A stretch of 5,958 bases of DNA from contig JACQIF010000035.1 in NCBI GenBank assembly GCA_016198635.1, positions 1 to 5,958 of the forward strand, in the 5' to 3' direction. Positions within the stretch are counted from its first letter, which is position 1, and the number at the start of each line of letters is the position of its first letter. Below the pieces are notes generated by a model. The model saw only the letters and a list, made by a program, of their open reading frames with translations, was not told the DNA's origin and did not search any database. Positions 1 to 5,791 of this stretch are shown in pieces. Origin of the DNA: Candidatus Aenigmatarchaeota archaeon (GTDB lineage: Archaea; Aenigmatarchaeota; Aenigmatarchaeia; PWEA01; JACQIF01). A program made the translations under genes and the position numbers.

Positions 1-1209
1 AGACCCGGCAAGAAGGCGTTAGTTGTCGGCCTCGTCGGCCACGGCAAGACAACACTCGTCGAGGCACTCACAGGAAAGTGGACTTCCACACACGCAGAAG
101 AGCAGAAACGGGGGATCACGATACGCCTCGGTTACGCCGACGCGACTTTCTATTCTTGCAACAAGCATGATGAACCGCAGTGGGGCAACAGCGCGAAGTG
201 CCCGGCGTGCTTCGCTGATGCCGAGCCCGTGCGCACGGTAAGCTTCGTCGATGCTCCGGGACACAGCACTTTGATGGCTACCGTACTTTCAGGCGCGTCA
301 CTAATGGACGGTGCCTTATTGCTCATCGCAGCCAATGAGAAGTGTCCGCAGCCCCAGACCGCCGAGCACCTTATCGCACTGGACATCGTCGGCATCAAGA
401 ACATAGTTATCGTGCAGAACAAGGTCGACGCCGTGGATGAGAAGCGCGTGCGCGAGAGCTATCAAGAGATAAAAAGGTTTGTCAAGGGCACGGTCGCAGA
501 GAATGCTCCTGTCGTTCCGGTGTCCGCCCTCCAAAGGATCAATATCGACGCTCTCATCGCTACTATACAAGAAACTATCCCAACGCCGAAACGCGACCCA
601 TCCAAAGAGCCGCGACTGTACGTAGCACGCTCATTCGACGTCAACAAGCCCGGTACCCCGTACGACAAACTGGGCGGCGGAGTTGTCGGAGGCTCCCTTA
701 TTCAGGGCGTTTTGCATACCGGAGATGACATAGAGATACGTCCCGGCATCAACCGCAACGGGCGCTGGACGCCGCTGCAGACAAGCGTAACGGGTCTCCA
801 AAAAGTAGGCCGCGGCCTCGACGAGGCAGGACCCGGAGGCCTCCTTGGACTGTCGACGAAGCTTGACCCTGTCACGACGAAGGCAGACTCGCTCGCCGGA
901 CAGGTCGCAGGCATTCCGGGAAAGCTCCCGCCTGTCCACAATAAGGTTCTCCTTGACGTGCACCTGCTCGAAAAGATGGTTGAGACAAGCGAGCGCGTCA
1001 AACCGATAAACACCGGAGAGGCTCTTATGATGACCTGTGCTGTGGCAAAAACAGCAGGCGCCGTGACTTCCGCACGCAAGGAGGGACGCGAAATAGAGGT
1101 TGCGCTAAAACTGCCGATATGCGCAGACTACGGCGATCACGTGGCGCTGTCGCGACTGCATGCCAATAGATGGAGACTTATCGGCTACGGTGTGCTGAAG
1201 GAGAAGTAA
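1..1209 (+). CDS. eif2g: Translation initiation factor 2 subunit gamma (aIF2-gamma), 5'-partial
   Basis: This is the GTPase subunit of archaeal IF2, which brings methionyl initiator tRNA to the small ribosomal subunit. The reading frame is open from base 1 and encodes 402 residues to a TAA. The family is about 410 residues long, so only the extreme N-terminus is missing. Visible in window numbering are the P-loop GLVGHGKT (10-17), switch I GITIRLGYAD (38-47), a zinc-knuckle-like segment with C53, H56, C67 and C70, switch II DAPGH (84-88), NKVD (140-143) and the G5 SAL motif (175-177). Two beta-barrel domains follow, with typical segments such as RSFDVNKPGT and GGVVGGSL. The inserted knuckle and the GITIRLGYAD switch separate it from EF-1alpha and SelB. 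The promoter lies outside the window. The next gene has its own TATA box, so the two need not share a transcript. Confidence 0.97.
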   Translation, partial: RPGKKALVVGLVGHGKTTLVEALTGKWTSTHAEEQKRGITIRLGYADATFYSCNKHDEPQWGNSAKCPACFADAEPVRTVSFVDAPGHSTLMATVLSGASLMDGALLLIAANEKCPQPQTAEHLIALDIVGIKNIVIVQNKVDAVDEKRVRESYQEIKRFVKGTVAENAPVVPVSALQRINIDALIATIQETIPTPKRDPSKEPRLYVARSFDVNKPGTPYDKLGGGVVGGSLIQGVLHTGDDIEIRPGINRNGRWTPLQTSVTGLQKVGRGLDEAGPGGLLGLSTKLDPVTTKADSLAGQVAGIPGKLPPVHNKVLLDVHLLEKMVETSERVKPINTGEALMMTCAVAKTAGAVTSARKEGREIEVALKLPICADYGDHVALSRLHANRWRLIGYGVLKEK

Positions 1210-1213
1210 TGGG

Positions 1214-1221
1214 TTTATAAA
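1214..1221 (+). promoter_or_regulatory. TATA box of the small membrane-protein gene
   Basis: TTTATAAA lies 5 nt after the aIF2-gamma stop codon. Its centre is about 26 nt upstream of the ATG at 1244. Archaeal transcription starts about 25-27 nt downstream of the TATA centre, so the predicted transcript would begin at or next to the ATG and be leaderless. No Shine-Dalgarno-like motif is seen before that ATG, which agrees. Transcription has not been shown. Confidence 0.7.
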
Positions 1222-1243
1222 CAACTTCTGCGTAAATCCTAAT

Positions 1244-1402
1244 ATGCCAACAACTCGCGAAGACTACACAGTCGTTCTGGGAGTCGTCGTTGCAGTCGTT
1301 CTTGGCGCGGCCATGAATTTCTTTGGAATGGAGACGCAGACCATGTTAGCGACTTCTATTCTAGCCGGCATCTTGTCTGCGATAGTCTACCACGAAATGT
1401 AA
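1244..1402 (+). CDS. Small membrane protein, 52 aa, two transmembrane segments, function unknown
   Basis: The product starts MPTTREDY, followed by a hydrophobic stretch at about residues 9-27 rich in V, G and A (VVLGVVVAVVLGAAM). After a short turn (NFFGMETQT) comes a second hydrophobic stretch at about residues 34-49, ending YHEM. This predicts a two-helix hairpin in the cytoplasmic membrane. The small residues spaced along both helices could allow tight helix packing or oligomerisation. I do not recognise the family. A TATA box at leaderless distance supports it as a real gene, as does the exact fill between the aIF2-gamma stop and the convergent neighbour's stop one base away. It is not Sec61-beta, which has one C-terminal helix. 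The start is chosen from TATA spacing; there is no Shine-Dalgarno. Confidence 0.7.
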   Translation: MPTTREDYTVVLGVVVAVVLGAAMNFFGMETQTMLATSILAGILSAIVYHEM

Positions 1403-1403
1403 C

Positions 1404-2024
1404 TCACTCGATGCTGAAGCGCTTGACGTCGCGGGTCTTCAGGAGCACTGCAGGCAGTCTCTGAATGTCCTTCTTGGAGCCACGGACAACAAACGTGACA
1501 GAATACTCTCTGCTGCCGGTGTCAAAATCAGAACGCCTGTATATTGGCTTGCCTGGCAAGAGCCTGTGAACTTCATTGAGCGCCTTGACGCTCTTCGCTG
1601 TCACGTTAACAACCTTTGCATAACGGCCTAGTCCCATCCTTTCGAACTGCGCGTCTATTGTAATTATTGCAGCTATCATGAGGTAGAATATCATGCCTTC
1701 CAGCAGGAAACCGGCGCCCATGATAACTCCAAAAACGGCAGATGCCCATATCGCCGCTGCTGTGGTGAAACCGAAGACTTTGTCTTGGTACCTTAGAAGG
1801 GCTCCTGAACCCAAGAAGCCCACTCCCGTTACGATACCCCCTATTACGACTACAGCGTTAGTGAGCTCTGACGCGACAAATGTCATCACCGCGGCGCCTG
1901 TGGCAACTAGAGCGAACGGGCCGAATCCAACAGGCTTCTTCCTGAGCTGCCTTTCAAGGCCGAACAGGAAAGACAGCGCAAACGTGAGGCCTATGCGCGT
2001 TAGGAGAACAGAAAGTTCGGCCAT
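1404..2024 (-). CDS. MgtC/SapB family membrane protein
   Basis: The 206-residue protein has about five membrane helices in the first 125 residues and a soluble C-terminal domain (about 127-206). MgtC-type motifs are present: GLERQ after the first helix (22-26), GIVTGVGFLGSGALL (63-77) and FGFTTAAAIWASAVFG (84-99). The C-terminal part has alternating strands and helices compatible with the ACT-like domain seen in MgtC relatives. In bacteria MgtC is linked to magnesium limitation and to modulation of the F-type ATPase. The archaeal role is not established, so only the family is asserted. The usual arginine/histidine-bearing segment after helix 1 reads VGFGPFALVATG here. The ATG at 2024 lies about 23 nt from an AT-rich box shared with the divergent CCA-adding enzyme gene and has no Shine-Dalgarno, so a leaderless mRNA is likely. 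It converges on the 52-aa gene with one base between the stops. Confidence 0.9.
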   Translation of the reverse strand: MAELSVLLTRIGLTFALSFLFGLERQLRKKPVGFGPFALVATGAAVMTFVASELTNAVVVIGGIVTGVGFLGSGALLRYQDKVFGFTTAAAIWASAVFGVIMGAGFLLEGMIFYLMIAAIITIDAQFERMGLGRYAKVVNVTAKSVKALNEVHRLLPGKPIYRRSDFDTGSREYSVTFVVRGSKKDIQRLPAVLLKTRDVKRFSIE

Positions 2025-2041
2025 AAGCGTTTTAGAGCGCG

Positions 2042-2053
2042 TATATTAAAATA
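2042..2053. promoter_or_regulatory. Shared bidirectional TATA element between mgtC-like gene and cca
   Basis: TATATTAAAATA lies in the 46-bp gap between divergent start codons at 2024 (-) and 2071 (+). Its centre (2047.5) is exactly midway, 23.5 nt from each ATG. It reads TATTAAAA-like on the plus strand and TTTTAATA-like on the minus strand. It is the only AT-rich element in the gap, so both genes probably use it, each with a leaderless or near-leaderless transcript. No Shine-Dalgarno is seen before either start. Confidence 0.6.
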
Positions 2054-2070
2054 GGCCGCCCACTAGTTGC

Positions 2071-3465
2071 ATGGACTCCCGCCTTGCGAATGTGCTGAGC
2101 GACGCCCTGCATGAGATTGTGCCAGGCGCCGAAGAGCGCGAGGCGGTGCGCCGCCTCCAAGACAAGATCCTCACGCGCGCGTTCGCTGTAGTAAAGAACC
2201 GGTACTCCATTGAGCCCGTATTCTGCGGGTCCATAGCGAAGGGAACGTGGCTCGCTGGGACGAAAGACATAGACCTTTTCCTTATCTTCCAAGAGCGCGT
2301 CGTGCGCGAGGAACTTGAACGTATAGGCATGGAAGTCGCAAAGTCCATAACCGAAGGGCTTGGCGGGCGCTGGGAGGTGGCGTACGCCGAACACCCGTAT
2401 CTGCGCGCGGAGATTGAGGGCCACAAGATCGACATCGTGCCTGCGTATGGCGTGAAAGACGCTGCAAATATAAAGTCTGCTGTCGACCGCACGCCGCACC
2501 ACGTGCGTTACGTTCAACGAAAGCTCGACCGCAGCCTGCTCAATGAAGTGCGGCTGCTCAAGAAGTTTTGCAGAGGCGCGGGCGTCTATGGCTCTGACCT
2601 GAAAACCGAAGGGTTCTCCGGCTACCTGTGCGAGCTGCTGATAATAGAGTACGGTAGGTTCACGGACGCACTCAAAGCAGCAAAAGAGTGGGTTCCAGGA
2701 ACTGTGATAGACTTGGAAAACCATCATGAGGACGCGAGAAAGAAGTTCCCAAAAGATCCCTTGGTAATAATAGACCCGGTGGACCCTGGAAGGAACGTGG
2801 CTGCGGTGCTTTCCCTTGAAAACTTCCTTGTTTTTGTAAAACGTGCCCGCGAGTTCCTCGAAGACCCTAAGCTCTCCGCCTTCTTCAGCATGCCTTCTGG
2901 GTTGGCGACAGTAGACGACATAACAAAGCATATCAACGAACGCGAGACGCGTTTCGTCTTCGTGCGCTTCGCTACGCCAGATGTCATCGAGGATGTCCTG
3001 TGGCCCCAGCTGCGCAAGTGCACAGAACGCCTGCGGACGCTGTTGGAGGAGAACGAGTTCGAGGTGCTGCGCACTGGAATATGGAGCGATGATGTGAGCG
3101 TAATAGTAATAGAACTGCTCGTCGACGAGCTGCCTGCGATACAGAAACGCAAGGGGCCGTCGGCCTTCGATGCGGCAAACACACAAAAGTTTCTTGAACA
3201 TTACAAGGGCTTCAACGTATTTCTTGAACGGGACGCATGGACAGTCGAAGCGAAACGCCGCTATCGCTCTGCTATAGACTTGTTAAGGGATTTTCTCAAA
3301 GAGGACGCTGGGAAACTGAAGACCAACGGCATTCCGTCGTACATCGCCGACGCGTTACACGAAGATGTCGAAATCGCGACAGGCGAGCACGTCCTGCGGC
3401 TGTTGCGGCGGTATGGCGGCATGCGGACTTACATGTACCGCTACTTCCACAAGAATCTGGTGTAA
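2071..3465 (+). CDS. cca: CCA-adding enzyme (class I tRNA nucleotidyltransferase, archaeal type)
   Basis: The 464-residue enzyme adds or repairs the 3'-terminal CCA of tRNAs using CTP and ATP without a nucleic acid template. The nucleotidyltransferase signature is GSIAKGTWLAGTKDIDLFLIF-like (53-73), with carboxylates D66 and D68. The third metal-binding aspartate is probably D121 in GHKIDIVPAY (117-126). In the Archaeoglobus enzyme the first position of the DxD pair is Glu; here it is Asp. After the head domain come the central region (EVRLLKKFCRG, then GFSGYLCELLI) and the tail domain that grips the tRNA acceptor and T arms. This order and length match archaeal class I enzymes (about 440-460 aa), not bacterial class II. 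The ATG at 2071 fits the leaderless TATA spacing. The exchanger gene starts 3 nt after the stop, so the two are probably co-transcribed. Confidence 0.95.
   Translation: MDSRLANVLSDALHEIVPGAEEREAVRRLQDKILTRAFAVVKNRYSIEPVFCGSIAKGTWLAGTKDIDLFLIFQERVVREELERIGMEVAKSITEGLGGRWEVAYAEHPYLRAEIEGHKIDIVPAYGVKDAANIKSAVDRTPHHVRYVQRKLDRSLLNEVRLLKKFCRGAGVYGSDLKTEGFSGYLCELLIIEYGRFTDALKAAKEWVPGTVIDLENHHEDARKKFPKDPLVIIDPVDPGRNVAAVLSLENFLVFVKRAREFLEDPKLSAFFSMPSGLATVDDITKHINERETRFVFVRFATPDVIEDVLWPQLRKCTERLRTLLEENEFEVLRTGIWSDDVSVIVIELLVDELPAIQKRKGPSAFDAANTQKFLEHYKGFNVFLERDAWTVEAKRRYRSAIDLLRDFLKEDAGKLKTNGIPSYIADALHEDVEIATGEHVLRLLRRYGGMRTYMYRYFHKNLV
3459..3462 (+). promoter_or_regulatory. Shine-Dalgarno for the exchanger gene
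   Basis: GGTG sits at the end of the cca reading frame, 6 nt before the ATG at 3469. It matches part of AGGAGGTGAT, the complement of the archaeal 16S 3' end. It fixes the exchanger start and suggests that this internal operon gene initiates by Shine-Dalgarno pairing, unlike the leaderless first genes nearby. Confidence 0.55.
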
Positions 3466-3468
3466 ACT

Positions 3469-4407
3469 ATGGCATACGAAAGCATTGCGATGTTCATCGC
3501 TGGATTCGCACTGATGTTCTTCTCCAGTAAGTGGGCCATAAAGTACGCGATAGGCATATCCGAATCGCTGGGCCTGGGACGTTTCGCCGTGGGCTTCATC
3601 TTCATTGCGATAACAACCGCCTCTCCGGAAATATTCGTTGCCATATCTTCCACGCTCCACGGTTCTCCAGGACTGGCCGTGGGCAACGCGCTCGGTTCTG
3701 TCATAGCGAATTTGACCATAGTCCTTGGCGCAGCCGTTCTCATAGGAGGAACCATGAAACTTCACGACGGGAATCTTGGGGATCTGATAGAGATACTTTT
3801 TGTATCTGCGCTTGTCTCCGTGTTTCTCCTCCAGACGGGAACGCTCTCACTGATACAGGGTTTCATACTGTTCACCCTTTTCATTTTCTTCATCAACAAA
3901 ATAAAGCACGAACGGATACAGATTGAAAACAAGCGCGACGTATTCGCGTTCTTCGGCTATTTCTCCCGCTTTATAGCAGCCGTATCTTTGCTGATATTGA
4001 GCAGCGAACTGATAGTGCGTGCGTCCGTCTCTATAGCGGAGTCGCTGGCGGTGACGCCCGAATTCATAGGGCTGACTGTGATTGCCGTTGGCACGTCCTT
4101 GCCTGAACTGGCTGTAGGCGTGCGCGCGATACGCGCACGGGAATACGCGCTGGGCCTAGGCGACCTATTCGGATCGTCAGTCATAGACCTGACGCTTGTG
4201 ATGGGCCTTGTCGCCATGCTGAACCCCGTGCCAGTCGATCTGGAGCCCGTCCGCGGCGCGATGCCTTTCATGCTTACGTCAGTGCTGATAAGCTGGTATC
4301 TCCTGAGTAAAGGCAGGGACGTTGACAGGCAAACCGCGCTTGCACTTCTAGCTCTGTTTACACTGTTTGTTCTCGAACAGATAGGGATAGTCACGTTGTT
4401 CGGCTAA
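3469..4407 (+). CDS. Na+/Ca2+ exchanger-type cation antiporter (CaCA family)
   Basis: The 312-residue integral membrane protein has about ten helices in two inverted repeats, the architecture of NCX_Mj from Methanocaldococcus (about 300 aa). The alpha-1 repeat has ITTASPE (48-54) and NALGSVIAN (73-81). The alpha-2 repeat has AVGTSLPE (206-213) and DLFGSSVID (232-240). Counted from the start chosen here, the ion-binding residues fall on the same numbers as in NCX_Mj: T50, E54, S77, N81, T209, S210, E213, S236 and D240. The one visible exception is A51, where NCX_Mj has serine. The family exchanges Ca2+ for Na+ or H+ across the membrane; the coupling ion here is not known. A charged loop with KHERIQIENKRD (146-157) separates the halves. 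The start is supported by GGTG 6 nt upstream and by the 3-nt gap after cca. A functional link to cca is not obvious; sharing a transcript may be all. Confidence 0.93.
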   Translation: MAYESIAMFIAGFALMFFSSKWAIKYAIGISESLGLGRFAVGFIFIAITTASPEIFVAISSTLHGSPGLAVGNALGSVIANLTIVLGAAVLIGGTMKLHDGNLGDLIEILFVSALVSVFLLQTGTLSLIQGFILFTLFIFFINKIKHERIQIENKRDVFAFFGYFSRFIAAVSLLILSSELIVRASVSIAESLAVTPEFIGLTVIAVGTSLPELAVGVRAIRAREYALGLGDLFGSSVIDLTLVMGLVAMLNPVPVDLEPVRGAMPFMLTSVLISWYLLSKGRDVDRQTALALLALFTLFVLEQIGIVTLFG

Positions 4408-4433
4408 TACGAACGCAATAGATGCAAATCGAT

Positions 4434-4676
4434 TCAATCGGAGCCGGGAAGAATCTTAATATCCTCTATCGGATATGTGTTCTTGAGGGTTATGATAAGA
4501 GAGGGGTCAGGAGGGCGGTTGCTATGGTAGATGAGATCCACGTTGGCAACCCTACGTATTTCCTGCACGTGTTTTGAGTCGGTCTCGTCATCCCCGAGAG
4601 TACGATCCAAGAGGGTTTTAATCTCAGGAGAAAGTTCTTCTGCATTGCAGTCAAGCGCCACGCCAATGGTCCACAT
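4434..4676 (-). CDS. Small hypothetical protein downstream of aTrm56, 80 aa
   Basis: I do not recognise this family. From the ATG at 4676 the product starts MWTIGVALDCNAEEL and ends IKILPGSD. It appears soluble and mixed alpha/beta: a strand near TIGVAL, a helix near EIKTLLDRTL, a helix near HVQEIRRVANV, then strands near SLIITL and DIKIL. It has no signal peptide or membrane segment. A GTG at 4685 in the same frame would add three residues (MGT) and cannot be excluded; neither start has a convincing Shine-Dalgarno. It lies 23 bp after the aTrm56 stop in the same direction with no separate TATA box seen, so it is probably the second gene of that operon. It is convergent with the exchanger gene, 26 bp apart. 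No competing frame in this stretch looks like a gene. Confidence 0.65.
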   Translation of the reverse strand: MWTIGVALDCNAEELSPEIKTLLDRTLGDDETDSKHVQEIRRVANVDLIYHSNRPPDPSLIITLKNTYPIEDIKILPGSD

Positions 4677-4699
4677 TGTACCCACTATTCCATGAACGG

Positions 4700-5128
4700 T
4701 TAGTTATTTAATTCCCATAGGAAAACCGCCAGCGCAGCCACCTCGGAGTGCGGCTCGTTAGTCACGGATAGATTCGTCGCTAGCCCATAAATTTCTCCGG
4801 GGACCTTTTCTCCTCCCACTATCACGAGTATGTTGTTCTTTGTTTTCAGTTCCTTGATTTTCCCTTCAAATGGTTCGCCGTACATTGTCAGGTGAACCTT
4901 CGTCCCGTCGAAGCTTTCAACAAATTTCTTCCAGTTCTTTTCATACGAGACATCGAACGGCATCTTGGACCGCTCTGTGACCTTCCGTACACTGTCCATC
5001 ATCTTCGCATCCCTTAAACCTGAATATGTCACGGCGTCTGCACCGAACGCCCGTGCTACGAGGCCGACGTGCGTGCTGATGCGCGCATCACGACCAGGAC
5101 GGTGGCCCAAACGAAGGACTGTTATCAT
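4700..5128 (-). CDS. trm56: tRNA (cytidine(56)-2'-O)-methyltransferase, aTrm56
   Basis: This enzyme methylates the ribose of C56 in the T loop of archaeal tRNAs using S-adenosylmethionine, which helps stabilise the D-loop/T-loop contact. It is a SPOUT-superfamily protein expected to act as a dimer, with the cofactor bound in a trefoil knot. The N-terminal signature is VLRLGHRPGRDARISTHVGL (4-23), followed by ARAFGAD (25-31). The knot region has VIVGGEKVPGEIYGL (102-116) and NEPHSEVAALAVFL (124-137); GGEKVP and PHSEVAAL are hallmarks of the family. At 142 residues it is shorter than many relatives, which run to about 180, and it ends just after the PHSEVAAL helix. The ATG at 5128 is supported by TTTAAATA about 26 nt upstream on the minus strand, giving a leaderless mRNA. 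It heads a likely two-gene operon with the small protein downstream. Confidence 0.95.
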   Translation of the reverse strand: MITVLRLGHRPGRDARISTHVGLVARAFGADAVTYSGLRDAKMMDSVRKVTERSKMPFDVSYEKNWKKFVESFDGTKVHLTMYGEPFEGKIKELKTKNNILVIVGGEKVPGEIYGLATNLSVTNEPHSEVAALAVFLWELNN

Positions 5129-5150
5129 AGACGAAACCCCTGAAATAACG

Positions 5151-5158
5151 TATTTAAA
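5151..5158 (-). promoter_or_regulatory. TATA box of trm56, possibly also serving rps10
   Basis: On the minus strand this reads TTTAAATA, centred about 26 nt upstream of the trm56 ATG at 5128, which predicts a leaderless transcript. On the plus strand the same bases read TATTTAAA. Used in that direction, it would start an S10 transcript near 5180, with a leader of about 100 nt. A second AT-rich run, TTAAAA at 5171-5176, is an alternative for S10. Confidence 0.6.
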
Positions 5159-5193
5159 CCTCGCTCGGCCTTAAAACCATACCAGTCCGCAAG

Positions 5194-5279
5194 GATGTAA
5201 CCCGAAGATTACATCTCTCGGTGTTGTGTATCTTGAAACTCCGGTTTCAAGTTTACCTCGCTATAAGGTGCTCGGTAAA
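5194..5279 (+). promoter_or_regulatory. Structured 5' leader of rps10, candidate cis-regulatory RNA
   Basis: Hairpin 1 pairs GATGTAA (5194-5200) with TTACATC (5209-5215). Its loop carries CCGA (5202-5205), which could pair with TCGG (5218-5221) to form an H-type pseudoknot. Hairpin 2 is perfect: CTTGAAAC (5232-5239), loop TCCG, GTTTCAAG (5244-5251). Next, TTTACC (5252-5257) can pair with GGTAAA (5274-5279), covering the first base of the start codon. Alternatively ACCT (5255-5258) can pair with AGGT (5266-5269) in the Shine-Dalgarno AGGTG (5266-5270), which lies 8 nt before the ATG. The pairings are read directly; regulation, for example by S10 itself, is inferred. Confidence 0.5.
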
Positions 5280-5602
5280 TGACAAGCAAGGCTCGCATTA
5301 AGCTCACGGGACGGGACCCCAAGACACTCGACGGGCTGTGCAAGCAGATCCACGACGTCGCAGACCGCTTCGGCGTATCTATCAAAGGCCCGATTCCCCT
5401 TCCCACAAAGAAGCTCAACATTCCGGTTCTAAAGACTCCGAATGGTTCGGGCACAGGCCACGGCAACGCAAGCTGGGATCACTGGGAGATGCGCATACAC
5501 AAGCGCCTGATAGACGTAGGCGCGGACCAGCGCACGCTGCGCTACATAATGCGTATCGAGATCCCCGAGGACGTGAACATACAGATACAGTTAATCGAGT
5601 AG
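5279..5602 (+). CDS. rps10: 30S ribosomal protein S10 (uS10)
   Basis: The 107-residue component of the small-subunit head matches the archaeal length of about 102-105 residues. The N-terminus [20 protein letters not shown] (5-24) is the archaeal/eukaryotic form. It is followed by [20 protein letters not shown] (32-51), the extended loop [11 protein letters not shown], the conserved [12 protein letters not shown] (69-80) and a C-terminal IPEDVNIQI strand. The loop normally reaches into the ribosome head near S3 and S14. AGGTG 8 nt upstream of the ATG at 5279 supports the start and shows a leadered message, unlike the leaderless neighbours. In several archaea rps10 sits next to a tRNA-Ser gene, as here. 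It is divergent from trm56 and followed by two hairpins and the tRNA. Confidence 0.97.
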   Translation: MTSKARIKLTGRDPKTLDGLCKQIHDVADRFGVSIKGPIPLPTKKLNIPVLKTPNGSGTGHGNASWDHWEMRIHKRLIDVGADQRTLRYIMRIEIPEDVNIQIQLIE

Positions 5603-5632
5603 AACTTTCGTGAGTCTTCCGACTCCATTCCT

Positions 5633-5677
5633 TTTCAAACGTTGTTCGTTTGAAATACTTCGGAACTTGTTCCGAAG
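5633..5677 (+). other. Two tandem perfect hairpins between rps10 and tRNA-Ser
   Basis: The first pairs TTTCAAACG (5633-5641) with CGTTTGAAA (5647-5655), 9 bp with loop TTGTT. The second pairs CTTCGGAA (5658-5665) with TTCCGAAG (5670-5677), 8 bp with loop CTTG. Only two bases separate them. The surrounding 5603-5767 holds no credible reading frame. No long T-run follows, so a classical terminator is not clear. They may protect or process the rps10 3' end, or belong to a small RNA. Confidence 0.55.
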
Positions 5678-5735
5678 ATCGTGTCTTGCATTGGTTAACT
5701 CGGACAAAAGTTCTATCAAATAGAATTTTAGAACG

Positions 5736-5743
5736 ATTAAATA
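5736..5743 (+). promoter_or_regulatory. TATA box of the tRNA-Ser gene
   Basis: ATTAAATA is centred about 28 nt upstream of the predicted mature 5' nucleotide G1 (5768). With normal archaeal spacing, transcription would start at about 5766-5768, leaving a 5' leader of only zero to two nucleotides. The spacing is read directly; the start site is inferred. Confidence 0.55.
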
Positions 5744-5791
5744 GGATGGAGACTTCTTTGTTCTTGAGCTGGGGTAGCCAAGCTTGGTTTA

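Noticed and set aside
1244..1402. Sec61-beta (SecG-like) translocase subunit
   Set aside because: Sec61-beta has a single C-terminal helix preceded by a polar segment. This product has two helices and no matching motif.
2032..3201. Long 389-residue open frame on the minus strand
   Set aside because: It lies fully antisense to the CCA-adding enzyme, whose motifs are unmistakable. Its product is rich in R, H, Y and C with no recognisable domain; it is a shadow of the biased codon use on the plus strand.
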